Shown: positions 25,226 through 32,784 of the stretch, one piece after another
Position numbering within the stretch: the stretch's first letter is position 1
How the letters are laid out: every line of letters starts with the position of its first letter
Origin: an uncultured Acidimicrobiales bacterium
GTDB taxonomy: Bacteria > Actinomycetota > Acidimicrobiia > Acidimicrobiales > CADCTF01
Direction of reading: 5' to 3'
DNA length: 39,300 bases
Assembly (NCBI GenBank): GCA_902805655.1
Contig: CADCTF010000152.1
Coordinates: forward strand, 1-39,300
The notes under the pieces: generated by a model
Database searches by the model: none
What the model was told of the DNA's origin: nothing
Seen by the model: the letters and a program-made list of their open reading frames with translations, nothing else
Program-made: the position numbers and the translations under genes

Positions 25226-26203
25226 TCAGCCGACCGTCGTCAGCACTAGGCCGGCACGACGAACCGCCTGGTGCACCTCGGCCAGCCGCTCGGGCGGGCA
25301 CAGGAGGTGGTTCCAGCTCTCGGGGTCGAAGCGCACCGCCTCACCGATCACTGCTTCCGTGACGCTGAGCCGGACGTCCACGAAACCGACCTGCGCACGG
25401 AAGGCCTCGAGCTCCTCGGCTCCCTTGAGCACCTCGATGAACAGGATCGGGCGGGCGCCGCCGATCATGGACGAGGCTCCGTCGAGGACGGCACGCTCAT
25501 GGCCTTCGACATCGATCTTCACGAACTCGACTGCCGGACGACCGAGAGCGGCCCACTCCTGGTCGAGCGTGGTGACCGGCACGGTGATCCGCTGCGCGTG
25601 CACACCCTTGAAGTCGGGATCGAGCGACGCGCTGGTCTCCACGAGCTGCCCCGACGGGTGCGGCACGTACAGCGTGGCTTCGCCTGCTGTCGCACCGATG
25701 GCAACGCGCGAAGGATGAATCCGACCGGCACCGGCGCCGAGGAGGGCGATGTTCTGCTCGAAGAGCTCGGCGGCCGGCGGAAACGGCTCGAACGCATAGA
25801 CCGTGCAGCCGGCGATCGCGGCCATCAAGGAGTAGAAGCCGGTGTTGGCGCCGACGTCGAACACGAGCCCCCGCCTGCGGCCGAGCAGGTAGCGCACCAG
25901 TGTCGGCATCGGCGGCTCGAAACCGTGCCAGCCGGCCCGGCGCAGCGCCTCGGCCACCTGGTCGTGGCCCTGGGCGCGCCGCATCTTGAGACGCCGAGCC
26001 CGGACATCACCCGAGAGGTGTGGCATCGCCACGGAGACGACATCGCCGTCGAACGCGGCGGCGTCCGCCTGGTCGGCCAGCGTGTGGGCGCCGACCGCTT
26101 CGAGCACCGACCCCACCGGCCGCATCGCCGCCGTCAGCCGGGTCGAACCGAGCGCACGCCGACGGATCGAGGCGGCAAGGCGTCGGGGCGTGCTGTCGCT
26201 CAT
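25226..26203 (-). CDS. FkbM-family methyltransferase (second copy)
   Basis: 325 residues from ATG at 26203 (MSDSTPRRLAASIRRRALG). An open extension upstream of it is not needed, and TACATT eight bases before this ATG supports the choice. SAM-binding is at LVFDVGANTGFYSLM, followed by TVYAFEPFPPAAELF, and the family mark VEFVKIDVEGHERAVLDGA. It has about 100 extra N-terminal residues compared with the first copy and shares little sequence outside the motifs, so it is not a recent duplicate. It probably O-methylates a glycan. It lies 46 bases after rsfS on the same strand but with its own promoter. Confidence 0.88.
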   Translation of the reverse strand: MSDSTPRRLAASIRRRALGSTRLTAAMRPVGSVLEAVGAHTLADQADAAAFDGDVVSVAMPHLSGDVRARRLKMRRAQGHDQVAEALRRAGWHGFEPPMPTLVRYLLGRRRGLVFDVGANTGFYSLMAAIAGCTVYAFEPFPPAAELFEQNIALLGAGAGRIHPSRVAIGATAGEATLYVPHPSGQLVETSASLDPDFKGVHAQRITVPVTTLDQEWAALGRPAVEFVKIDVEGHERAVLDGASSMIGGARPILFIEVLKGAEELEAFRAQVGFVDVRLSVTEAVIGEAVRFDPESWNHLLCPPERLAEVHQAVRRAGLVLTTVG

Positions 26204-26211
26204 TCGGCAGC

Positions 26212-26217
26212 AATGTA
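26212..26217 (-). promoter_or_regulatory. -10 box of the second FkbM gene
   Basis: TACATT on the minus strand, eight bases, ATG at 26203. The transcript would start one or two bases before the start codon. Confidence 0.5.
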
Positions 26218-26249
26218 CCGGCCGAGCGGCCTGGGCCTGTCTGAGGCTC

Positions 26250-26648
26250 TTACTCGCCTCTGGCGGCCGCAGCCGGAGCCGCCCAGGGCACCTGCGGCGC
26301 ATCGCCCCACAGGCGCTCGAGCTGGTAGAAGTCGCGAGCCTCGTCGAGAAAGACGTGAGCGACGAAGTCGCCGTAGTCGAGCAGCACCCACTGCAGGTCG
26401 GAGAGGCCCTCCACGCGCAGCGGAGCCGGCCCGCCCGCCTTCTTCACGGCGGCCTCGATCTCGTCGGCGATGGTGCGCACCTGCCGGCTGTTGGCGCCGG
26501 ACGTGATCACGAAGGCGTCGGTGATGGCCAGCACGGAGCCGACCTCCAGCACCAGCGTGTCCTGGCCGAGCTTGTCGTCAGCGGCCCGGGCCGCCGCCAC
26601 CGCCCAGGACTTCACCTCTTCGAGGTCGCTAGCCCGCTGAGAAGTCAT
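26250..26648 (-). CDS. rsfS: Ribosomal silencing factor RsfS
   Basis: 132 residues from ATG at 26648 (MTSQRASDLEEV). The conserved core is VLEVGSVLAITDAFVITSGANSRQVRTIADEIE, then LRVEGLSDLQWVLLDYGDFVAHVFLDEARDFYQLERLWGDAP, which closely matches RsfS. It binds L14 on the large subunit and blocks joining with the small subunit when nutrients are scarce. It lies 13 bases after nadD, the standard order in bacteria. An upstream in-frame GTG at 26687 would overlap nadD and is less likely. The C-terminus has an Ala-rich tail. Confidence 0.95.
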   Translation of the reverse strand: MTSQRASDLEEVKSWAVAAARAADDKLGQDTLVLEVGSVLAITDAFVITSGANSRQVRTIADEIEAAVKKAGGPAPLRVEGLSDLQWVLLDYGDFVAHVFLDEARDFYQLERLWGDAPQVPWAAPAAAARGE

Positions 26649-26661
26649 GCCGAGTGGTGCC

Positions 26662-27267
26662 TCATCTCCCACCAGCGTACAGACCACGCTCCCGGATGCA
26701 ACGAAGGGCCGCGTCGGGCACGAGGTAGTCGAGGGGCTGGCCCTGCGATGCCCGCCTCCGGAGCTCCGAGCTCGACACCGCCAGCGGAGGGATGGTGACG
26801 TGCTGCACGTCCCAGCCCGGCAGGTCGACCTCGGCCGTGACGCCCGCCACCGGCCGGTTCACGATCACCAGCGTGGACAGCCGGGCCACGTCGGCCGGTC
26901 GCTTCCACGTGTGCAGCCGGCCGGCGACGTCCTGGCCGATGATGAGGAACAAGCGGACACCGGGTCGGGCGGCGAGCAAGGCCTCCAACGTGTCTGCGGT
27001 GTAGGACTCCTGGGGTCGATCGACCTCGATGCGCGACGCCTCCAACCCGGGCACTCCCTGGACGGCCGCCTCCACCATGGCGTAGCGGTCCTCGGCCGGG
27101 GTGATGGCGCGAGCTCCGATCTTCTGCCACGGTTCGCCGGCCACGACCATGAGCACGGAGTCGAGCCCCAGGGCGTGACGGACGTTGACCGCAGCCACCA
27201 GGTGACCGACGTGGATCGGGTCGAACGTGCCGCCGAACACCCCGATGCGCTCCACGCCCTCGCCCAC
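26662..27267 (-). CDS. nadD: Nicotinate-nucleotide adenylyltransferase
   Basis: 201 residues from a GTG at 27267. It opens VERIGVFGGTFDPIHVGHLVAA, with the nucleotidyltransferase GGTFDPIHxGH motif, and has the late motif PLAVSSSELRRRASQG, equal to the ISSTxIR signature. It makes nicotinate adenine dinucleotide from nicotinate mononucleotide and ATP for NAD synthesis. TACACT seven bases before the GTG suggests a leaderless message; a CTGACC 16 bases further upstream could be its -35 box. rsfS follows. The frame is open upstream, but that part runs into the oxidoreductase gene. Confidence 0.95.
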   Translation of the reverse strand: MGEGVERIGVFGGTFDPIHVGHLVAAVNVRHALGLDSVLMVVAGEPWQKIGARAITPAEDRYAMVEAAVQGVPGLEASRIEVDRPQESYTADTLEALLAARPGVRLFLIIGQDVAGRLHTWKRPADVARLSTLVIVNRPVAGVTAEVDLPGWDVQHVTIPPLAVSSSELRRRASQGQPLDYLVPDAALRCIRERGLYAGGR

Positions 27268-27274
27268 CAGGCGG

Positions 27275-27280
27275 AGTGTA
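27275..27280 (-). promoter_or_regulatory. -10 box of nadD-rsfS (leaderless pattern)
   Basis: TACACT on the minus strand, seven bases, GTG at 27267, with CTGACC as a -35 candidate after a 16-base spacer. It lies between the stop of the upstream oxidoreductase gene and nadD. Confidence 0.6.
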
Positions 27281-27287
27281 CGGCCGG

Positions 27288-28220
27288 TCAGGTGCCGGTC
27301 AGCCGCTCCACGATGGGTGCGAACGCCTCCATCTCCGGCTCGTGCACGACCACGTAGCTGAACCCGTACTCCTCGCGCCGCTGCTGCAGGGTCTCGACGA
27401 TCTGGTCGACCGTGCCGGCCAGCGCGAGAGGTACCTCCGCCGCCTCCGACGGGGTGATGCCGAACATCGGCGCCATGTTGTCGAACATGGACTGGCGGTC
27501 GTCGGTGATGGCCACCATGAAGGTCAGGCACTGGAGCTCCAGGTCGTCGAAGCGGTCGCCGGCCGCCTCCCGGATCCACTCGATCCGCTCCCGGTAGTAC
27601 GGCGCGGTCGAGCTCTTGGCCACCTCCGGCCCCACGTAGCCGGCGCCGAGGTTCGGGTTCACGCCCACGATGTCCGCCTCCCGGGCCGCGATCGAGAGCA
27701 CCCGCCTACCGCCACCACCGATCACCAGCTTCGGCCCCCCTTCGCGGTGCGGGCGAGGCACGCCCTGAGCACCCGTGACCCGGTAGTGCTGGCCCTCGAA
27801 CGTGGCCGTGCCGTCACGCCACATCGACCGCAAGATCTCGAGGCCCTCGACCATCCGGTCGATCCGCACACCGGGTCGGTCGTACGGCAGCCCCGACTCC
27901 TCGTAGTCGCTCTTCATCCAGCCGGCACCGATGCCGAACTCGACCCGTCCTTCGCTCATCAGGTCCAGCGTCGCAACCTCTCGAGCCAGCACCACCGGGT
28001 GGCGGTAGTCGTTGTCGAACACGAGCGATCCGACGTTGAGCGTGGACGTGGCCTCTGCGGCAACGGCCAGAGCCACGAGGGGCGAGAGCTGGTCGCCAAA
28101 GTGATCCGGCATGTAGAGGGTGGAGTACCCGAGCGCCTCGACCTGCCTGGCGCGCTCACGCCACGCCGATGCGGTGGGAGCGCTGGAGGTCTGGACGGCG
28201 AAGCGGAAAGGAGTGGCCAC
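27288..28220 (-). CDS. LLM-class F420-dependent oxidoreductase (TIGR03621-like)
   Basis: 310 residues from a GTG at 28220, with GAGAGGGG just before. It begins ATPFRFAVQTSSAPTASAW and carries LGYSTLYMPDHFGDQLSPLVALAVAAEATSTLNVG, then VLAREVATLDLMSEGRVEFGIGAGW, the standard luciferase-like barrel pattern with the flavin-binding region, and PKLVIGGGGRRVLSIAAREADIVG in the second half. It is a different subgroup from the gene at 12784 and the two share only family motifs. The hydride acceptor is unknown. It is divergent from the DAHP synthase gene. Confidence 0.9.
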   Translation of the reverse strand: MATPFRFAVQTSSAPTASAWRERARQVEALGYSTLYMPDHFGDQLSPLVALAVAAEATSTLNVGSLVFDNDYRHPVVLAREVATLDLMSEGRVEFGIGAGWMKSDYEESGLPYDRPGVRIDRMVEGLEILRSMWRDGTATFEGQHYRVTGAQGVPRPHREGGPKLVIGGGGRRVLSIAAREADIVGVNPNLGAGYVGPEVAKSSTAPYYRERIEWIREAAGDRFDDLELQCLTFMVAITDDRQSMFDNMAPMFGITPSEAAEVPLALAGTVDQIVETLQQRREEYGFSYVVVHEPEMEAFAPIVERLTGT

Positions 28221-28302
28221 GCCCCTCTCTACCAGGGCGGTCGACGTGGTCGCGCGAAGGAACCGCTTTGCGAAGTGTGCGCCTCGCTGCGACTCTGGGT
28301 GG

Positions 28303-29643
28303 GTGACGTGGTCCCCCACCTCCTGGCGCGAGCGCCCGGCGGTACAGCAGCCCGACTGGCCGGACGAAGGCGCCTTCGAGCAGGTGCAGAAGCAGCTGTC
28401 CACCCTGCCGCCGCTCGTGTTCGCCGGCGAGGCGCGACTGCTGACCAGTGCGCTGGCCGACGTCGCCGCCGGCGAGGCGTTTCTCCTGCAGGCGGGTGAC
28501 TGCGCCGAGTCGTTCCGTGACTTCTCGGCCGACAACATCCGCGACAAGCTCCGCGTGATCCTGCAGATGGCCGTGGTGCTCACCTACGGAGCCGGCGTAC
28601 CGGTGGTCAAGGTGGGTCGCATCGCCGGGCAGTTCGCCAAGCCCCGGTCCTCCCCGACCGAGCGCGTCGGCGACCTCGAGCTGCCGTCGTTCCGCGGCCA
28701 CATGGTCAACGACGACCTGCCCGACGCCGCATCCCGCATCCCGGACCCCGAGCGGCTCATCGCCTCGTACCACCAGGCGGCGTCCACGCTGAACCTCGTC
28801 CGTGCCTTCACCAAGGGCGGCTTCGCCGACCTCTCGCACGTGCACGCCTGGAACCAGGAGTTCGTCGCCTCGAGCAACGAAGGCCGGCGCTACGAGGCCA
28901 TCGCCGCCGAGATCGACCGGGCCCTGCGCTTCATGCGCGCCTGCGGCATCAACCTCGGGGCCGAGCAGCAGCTGCACCAGGTCGACTTCTGGACCAGCCA
29001 CGAGGCGCTCATCCTCGGCTACGAAGAGGCGCTCACCCGGCAGGACTCGCTCACGGGTGACTGGTACGACTGCTCGGCGCACCTGCTCTGGATCGGTGAG
29101 CGCACCCGCCAGATCGACGGCGCCCACATGGAGTTCCTGGCCGGCGTGAAGAACCCGATCGGCTGCAAGATCGGCCCCACGGCCACGCCCGAGGAGGTGC
29201 TCGAGTACTGCGAGCGGCTCAACCCGGCGCGAGTGCCGGGACGTCTGACCTTCATCTCCCGCATGGGTCACGAAGCGGTCGGCGACCACCTGCCGGCGCT
29301 CGTTCGGGCGGTGCGCGATGCCGGCCACCCCGTGGTCTGGGTCTGCGACCCGATGCACGGGAACACCTTCTCGAGCCCGTCAGGACGCAAGACGCGCCAC
29401 TTCGACCACGTGCTGGCCGAGATCCGGGAGTTCTTCGCCGTGCACGCCGCGGAGGGCACCTGGCCCGGCGGCGTGCACATCGAGCTCACCGGTGACGACG
29501 TCACGGAGTGCCTGGGTGGGGCCGAAGAGGTCTTCGAGGACCAGCTCGGGGCTCGGTACACGACCATGTGCGACCCCCGACTCAACGCTCGGCAGTCCAT
29601 CGACCTGGCCTTTCGCGTGGCCGAGCTGCTCCGAGAGGGCTGA
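28303..29643 (+). CDS. Class II 3-deoxy-7-phosphoheptulonate synthase
   Basis: 446 residues from a GTG at 28303 (MTWSPTSWRERPAVQQPDWP). This is the plant/actinobacterial class II type, not the E. coli class I. Hallmarks are LLQAGDCAESF, VKVGRIAGQFAKPRSSP, LPSFRGHMVN and, near the end, HPVVWVCDPMHGNTF with the metal-binding His and the following HIELTGDDVTECLGG. It joins phosphoenolpyruvate and erythrose 4-phosphate in the first step of aromatic amino acid synthesis. It is a single gene with no adjacent aro genes. After the stop a short hairpin, CGGCG-gcct-CGCCG (29648-29661), lacks a T-run. No clear ribosome binding site precedes the GTG. Confidence 0.95.
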   Translation: MTWSPTSWRERPAVQQPDWPDEGAFEQVQKQLSTLPPLVFAGEARLLTSALADVAAGEAFLLQAGDCAESFRDFSADNIRDKLRVILQMAVVLTYGAGVPVVKVGRIAGQFAKPRSSPTERVGDLELPSFRGHMVNDDLPDAASRIPDPERLIASYHQAASTLNLVRAFTKGGFADLSHVHAWNQEFVASSNEGRRYEAIAAEIDRALRFMRACGINLGAEQQLHQVDFWTSHEALILGYEEALTRQDSLTGDWYDCSAHLLWIGERTRQIDGAHMEFLAGVKNPIGCKIGPTATPEEVLEYCERLNPARVPGRLTFISRMGHEAVGDHLPALVRAVRDAGHPVVWVCDPMHGNTFSSPSGRKTRHFDHVLAEIREFFAVHAAEGTWPGGVHIELTGDDVTECLGGAEEVFEDQLGARYTTMCDPRLNARQSIDLAFRVAELLREG

Positions 29644-29677
29644 GGCCCGGCGGCCTCGCCGTCGAAACAGCGGAAAC

Positions 29678-29708
29678 TTGATCGGATTACTCAGGATTCC
29701 GATACGAT
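29678..29708 (+). promoter_or_regulatory. Promoter of the sulfate-assimilation operon with operator-like palindrome
   Basis: TTGATC at 29678-29683 is a good -35 box and TACGAT at 29703-29708 a good -10 box, with a rather long 19-base spacer. A 19-base near-palindrome CGGATTACTCAGGATTCCG occupies 29683-29701, centred on 29692, with 14 of 18 flanking positions matching. A protein bound there would cover the whole spacer and block RNA polymerase. The leader to the ATG at 29784 is about 70 bases. Confidence 0.65.
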
Positions 29709-29783
29709 GACGACCGCAGCGACGGCTGCACGGCCGGCGATGGGAAGACGCCCAGTCGGCCACGTCCTCTCAGGGGGGATCCC

Positions 29784-31589
29784 ATGGCCATCACCCACTC
29801 CATCGACATCGGCGGCACCGCATCGTTCGAGCCAGAGCTCCGAGCGGAGGTGCAGGGCGACATCGACAAGTTCGGTCGCATGCTCGCCAAGTACCAGGCC
29901 GGTGAGATCGACGACGACCGCTTCCGGATCTTCCGGCTGAACAACGGCATCTACGGCCAACGTCAGGGCGGCACGAACCAGATGGTGCGGGTGAAGCTGC
30001 CCTACGGCTCCATCCATCCCGACCAGCTCGACACGATGGCCCGCATCGCCGACGAGTACTCCCGCGGCTGGGGCCACATCACCACCCGGCAGAACATCCA
30101 GTTCCACTTCGTCCAGCTCGACCGCATCCCCGACGTGCTGACCGAGCTGGCCGACAGCGGGCTCACCACCCGGGAGGCGTGCGGCGACACCGTCCGCAAC
30201 GTGATGGGCTGCCACCTGGCCGGCGCCTGCCCCTTCGAGGTGCTCGACATCAGTGCCTGGGCCGAGGCGGCCTTCCAGCACTTCCTTCACCACCCCTACG
30301 CCCAGCGCCTGCCCCGGAAGTTCAAGATCAACTTCTCCGGATGTGCCACCGACTGCGGTCAGGCCATGTTCAACGACGTCGGCATCGTGGCTGTCGGCCG
30401 TCCTCGCGAGGACGGCACCGTCGAGCCGGGCTTCCGGGTCTTCTTCGCCGGCGGCCTCGGCGCCAACCCGCACGCCGCCCAGGCGCTCGAGGAGTTCACC
30501 CCGCGAGAGCACCTCATGGAGACGATCGAGGCCTGCCTGCGGACCTTCGACCACTACGGCAACCGGGACAACAAGCTCCGGGCCCGCATGAAGTGGCTGC
30601 TCGACACCATGGGCCCCGAGGAGCTGCGCACCCGCATCCTCAAGGAGCGAAAGTTCCTGATGGGCTCCTCCACCTGGCCGGGCGGCGTTCCTGCCATCGT
30701 CGAGGAGCGCGGTGACGCACCTGCGGGCATGGCCACCGGCGTCGAGGTGACGCCGGTCGGCACCGCCGTGAAGCTCGTCCGCTCCGACCCCTACCAGCAG
30801 TGGCTCGATGCCAACGTGGTGCGCGGGCGGGCGAACGGCACCGTCTCGGCCATGGCCCACGCTCCGCTCGGCGACGTCACCAGCGCCCAGTTCCGTGCGC
30901 TGGCCTCGCTGCAGCGTGAGCTGCGGTGCTCGGTGCGCCTCACCAACCGGCAGAACCTGGTCTTCCGTGACATCACCGAGGACCAGCTGCCGACCATCTA
31001 TGCCCGGCTCGTCGAGATCGACATGGCCCGTCCCGGTGCGGAGCTGTCTCGGGACGTCGTCAGCTGCCCCGGCACCGACACGTGCAACCTGGCCGTGACC
31101 CAGAGCCGTGGGCTGGCCGACTCCATCAGCTCCTCGCTGGAGGAAGCGGGCTTGTCCGAGGTCGGCGACGTGCGCATCAACATCTCCGGCTGCTCCAACT
31201 CCTGCGGTCAGCACCACATCTCCGACATCGGCTTCCAAGGCGTGGAGCGCCGAGCCCACGGCACGGCCGCCCCCGGCTACCAGATGTACCTCGGGGGCCA
31301 CGTCGGCCAGATGGAGGTCGCCTTCGGCGGCAAGGCCCTGCGCCTCCCGGCCAAGCGCGCCGGCGAGGCCGTCGTGCAGGTGGTCGGGCGCTTTGCGGCC
31401 GAGCGCCAGGCCGGTGAGCGCTTCGACGGCTGGCTCGAGCGCAGCGGCGGTGCCGCCACGATCGGCGCCTCGCTCAAGCAGCTCGACGTCTGGCCGACGC
31501 CCGACGAGCGGCCGGACTTCTACGTGGACTTCGGTGAGCAGGGCCCGTACGTGGCCGAGGTCGGCGCGGGCGAGTGCGCCGGCGAATGA
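29784..31589 (+). CDS. Siroheme [4Fe-4S] sulfite/nitrite reductase
   Basis: 601 residues, one chain with two homologous halves. The C-terminal cluster motif is complete: Cys428 and Cys434 in SCPGTDTCNLAVTQSRG, then Cys470 and Cys474 in ISGCSNSCGQHH. The N-terminal half has the same spacing: Cys143 and Cys149 in MGCHLAGACPF, Cys187 and Cys191 in FSGCATDCGQ, which is normally lost there. The siroheme environment is read in GWGHITTRQNIQFHF and SVRLTNRQNLVFRD. It takes six electrons, probably from ferredoxin, to turn sulfite into sulfide. Sequence alone cannot separate sulfite from nitrite reductase; the following cys genes favour sulfite. GGGGGGATCCC before the ATG may hold the ribosome binding site. 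cysC overlaps its stop. Confidence 0.93.
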   Translation: MAITHSIDIGGTASFEPELRAEVQGDIDKFGRMLAKYQAGEIDDDRFRIFRLNNGIYGQRQGGTNQMVRVKLPYGSIHPDQLDTMARIADEYSRGWGHITTRQNIQFHFVQLDRIPDVLTELADSGLTTREACGDTVRNVMGCHLAGACPFEVLDISAWAEAAFQHFLHHPYAQRLPRKFKINFSGCATDCGQAMFNDVGIVAVGRPREDGTVEPGFRVFFAGGLGANPHAAQALEEFTPREHLMETIEACLRTFDHYGNRDNKLRARMKWLLDTMGPEELRTRILKERKFLMGSSTWPGGVPAIVEERGDAPAGMATGVEVTPVGTAVKLVRSDPYQQWLDANVVRGRANGTVSAMAHAPLGDVTSAQFRALASLQRELRCSVRLTNRQNLVFRDITEDQLPTIYARLVEIDMARPGAELSRDVVSCPGTDTCNLAVTQSRGLADSISSSLEEAGLSEVGDVRINISGCSNSCGQHHISDIGFQGVERRAHGTAAPGYQMYLGGHVGQMEVAFGGKALRLPAKRAGEAVVQVVGRFAAERQAGERFDGWLERSGGAATIGASLKQLDVWPTPDERPDFYVDFGEQGPYVAEVGAGECAGE

Positions 31590-32116
31590 CGGCCTCCGCC
31601 AGTTCGGACACCGGGCGGACGGTGTGGCTCACGGGCCTGCCGTCGGCCGGCAAGACCACCATTGCCCGGGCCCTCGAGAAGCGACTCCTCGACGAGGGCC
31701 GGCGCGTCGAGGTCCTGGATGGTGACGTGGTGCGGACGCACCTGACCAAGGGGCTCGGCTTCAGCCGGGAGGACCGGGACGAGAACGTGCGTCGCATCGG
31801 CTTCGTCGCCAACCTCCTGTCGCGAAACGGTGTCACCGTGCTGTGCTCGGTGATCTCCCCGTACCGGGCGGTGCGCGATGAGGTGCGGGAACTGCACGAC
31901 GGTCGCTTCGTTGAAGTCCACGTGTCCACGCCCGTCGAGGTCTGCAGCGGGCGGGACGTCAAGGGCCTGTACGCCAAGCAGCGAGCGGGCGAGATCCAGG
32001 GCCTCACCGGCGTGGACGACCCTTACGAGCCTCCGCTCGAGCCCGAGGTGGTCGTGCCCACCCAACAGCTGTCCGTCGACGAAGCGGCCGAGCTGGTCTG
32101 GCAGGCGATCGCGTGA
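31586..32116 (+). CDS. cysC: Adenylylsulfate (APS) kinase
   Basis: 176 residues from ATG at 31586, overlapping the reductase stop by four bases. The P-loop is GLPSAGKTT (residues 17-25). Then come VLDGDVVRTHLTKGLGFSREDRDENVRRIGFV with the APS-binding part, and SPYRAVRDEVR in the lid region. It phosphorylates APS at the 3' position to give PAPS, the donor for sulfation and for PAPS-type reduction. It stands alone rather than fused to CysN. Its presence together with CysH leaves open whether reduction here runs through APS or PAPS. Confidence 0.95.
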   Translation: MTASASSDTGRTVWLTGLPSAGKTTIARALEKRLLDEGRRVEVLDGDVVRTHLTKGLGFSREDRDENVRRIGFVANLLSRNGVTVLCSVISPYRAVRDEVRELHDGRFVEVHVSTPVEVCSGRDVKGLYAKQRAGEIQGLTGVDDPYEPPLEPEVVVPTQQLSVDEAAELVWQAIA

Positions 32117-32784
32117 GCGTCACCTCCCCCGCGTTCCAAGCGGCTGAGCTGGACGAGCTGTCGGCTCGCTTCGAAGCGTCTCCGGCAAGTGCGATCGTCC
32201 GGTGGGCCGTCGATACGTTCGGTGACGACCTGTGCCTCACCGCCTCGTTCCAGGACGCGGTGCTGATCGACGTGGCCACCAAGGTCCACCCGGGCCTCCA
32301 AGTGGTCTTCATCGACACCGGGGACCACTTCCCCGAGACCCTGGAGACGGTCGAGCGGGTGCGCGCCCGCTACGGCCTCAACCTGCGCGTGATGCGAGTG
32401 CCCGAGCCGGAGATCCCGTTCCACGTGCAGGACCCGGTGAAGTGCTGCTCCGACGCCAAGGTGGCTGCGCTCGACGAGGCACTGGCCGGCAAGCGGGCGT
32501 GGCTCAGCGGCCTCCGACGGGCCGAGGCCGACACGCGCGCCGAGGCTCCGATCGTCGGCCTCGACCGGCGCGGGCTCGTCAAGGTGAACCCGCTCGCCAC
32601 ATGGAGCGACCTGGACGTCGCCGGCTACATGGCGGATCACGACGTGCCGTACAACCCGCTCCTCGATCAGGGCTATCCCTCGATCGGTTGCGCACCCACC
32701 ACCAAGCCGGTCGAAGCCGGCGCCGATCCTCGCTCGGGCCGTTGGGCCGACAGCGACAAGACCGAATGCGGGCTCCACGAATGA
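32113..32784 (+). CDS. cysH: Phosphoadenylyl-/adenylylsulfate reductase with incomplete cluster motif
   Basis: 223 residues from a GTG overlapping cysC by four bases. The PP-loop-like start is LCLTASFQDAVLIDV (about 40-54). The catalytic Cys219 lies in KTECGLHE. APS reductases with a [4Fe-4S] cluster hold it through a CC pair and a CxxC pair. Here Cys111 and Cys112 are present (KCCSDAK), but the second pair reads GC193-A-P-T196, with Thr (ACC at 32698-32700) in place of the fourth Cys. The CC context also lacks the usual RK. It may have a three-cysteine cluster, none, or prefer PAPS. The product, sulfite, would go to the siroheme reductase encoded upstream. Confidence 0.92.
   Translation: MSVTSPAFQAAELDELSARFEASPASAIVRWAVDTFGDDLCLTASFQDAVLIDVATKVHPGLQVVFIDTGDHFPETLETVERVRARYGLNLRVMRVPEPEIPFHVQDPVKCCSDAKVAALDEALAGKRAWLSGLRRAEADTRAEAPIVGLDRRGLVKVNPLATWSDLDVAGYMADHDVPYNPLLDQGYPSIGCAPTTKPVEAGADPRSGRWADSDKTECGLHE

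Noticed and set aside
29683-29701. McbR-type site (TAGAC-N6-GTCTA) for the operon palindrome
   Set aside because: The bases do not match; the half-site here is CGGA-T-CT.
29707-29783. Cysteine-rich leader peptide controlling the sulfur operon
   Set aside because: Small leader peptides with Cys codon runs are known for some actinobacterial sulfur genes. The ATG at 29707 lies in the -10 box itself, and no frame of the leader has a run of Cys codons.
29709-29783. SAM or other riboswitch in the leader of the siroheme reductase
   Set aside because: The leader is only about 75 bases. I see a possible GGCCG/CGGCC stem but none of the conserved riboswitch core elements.
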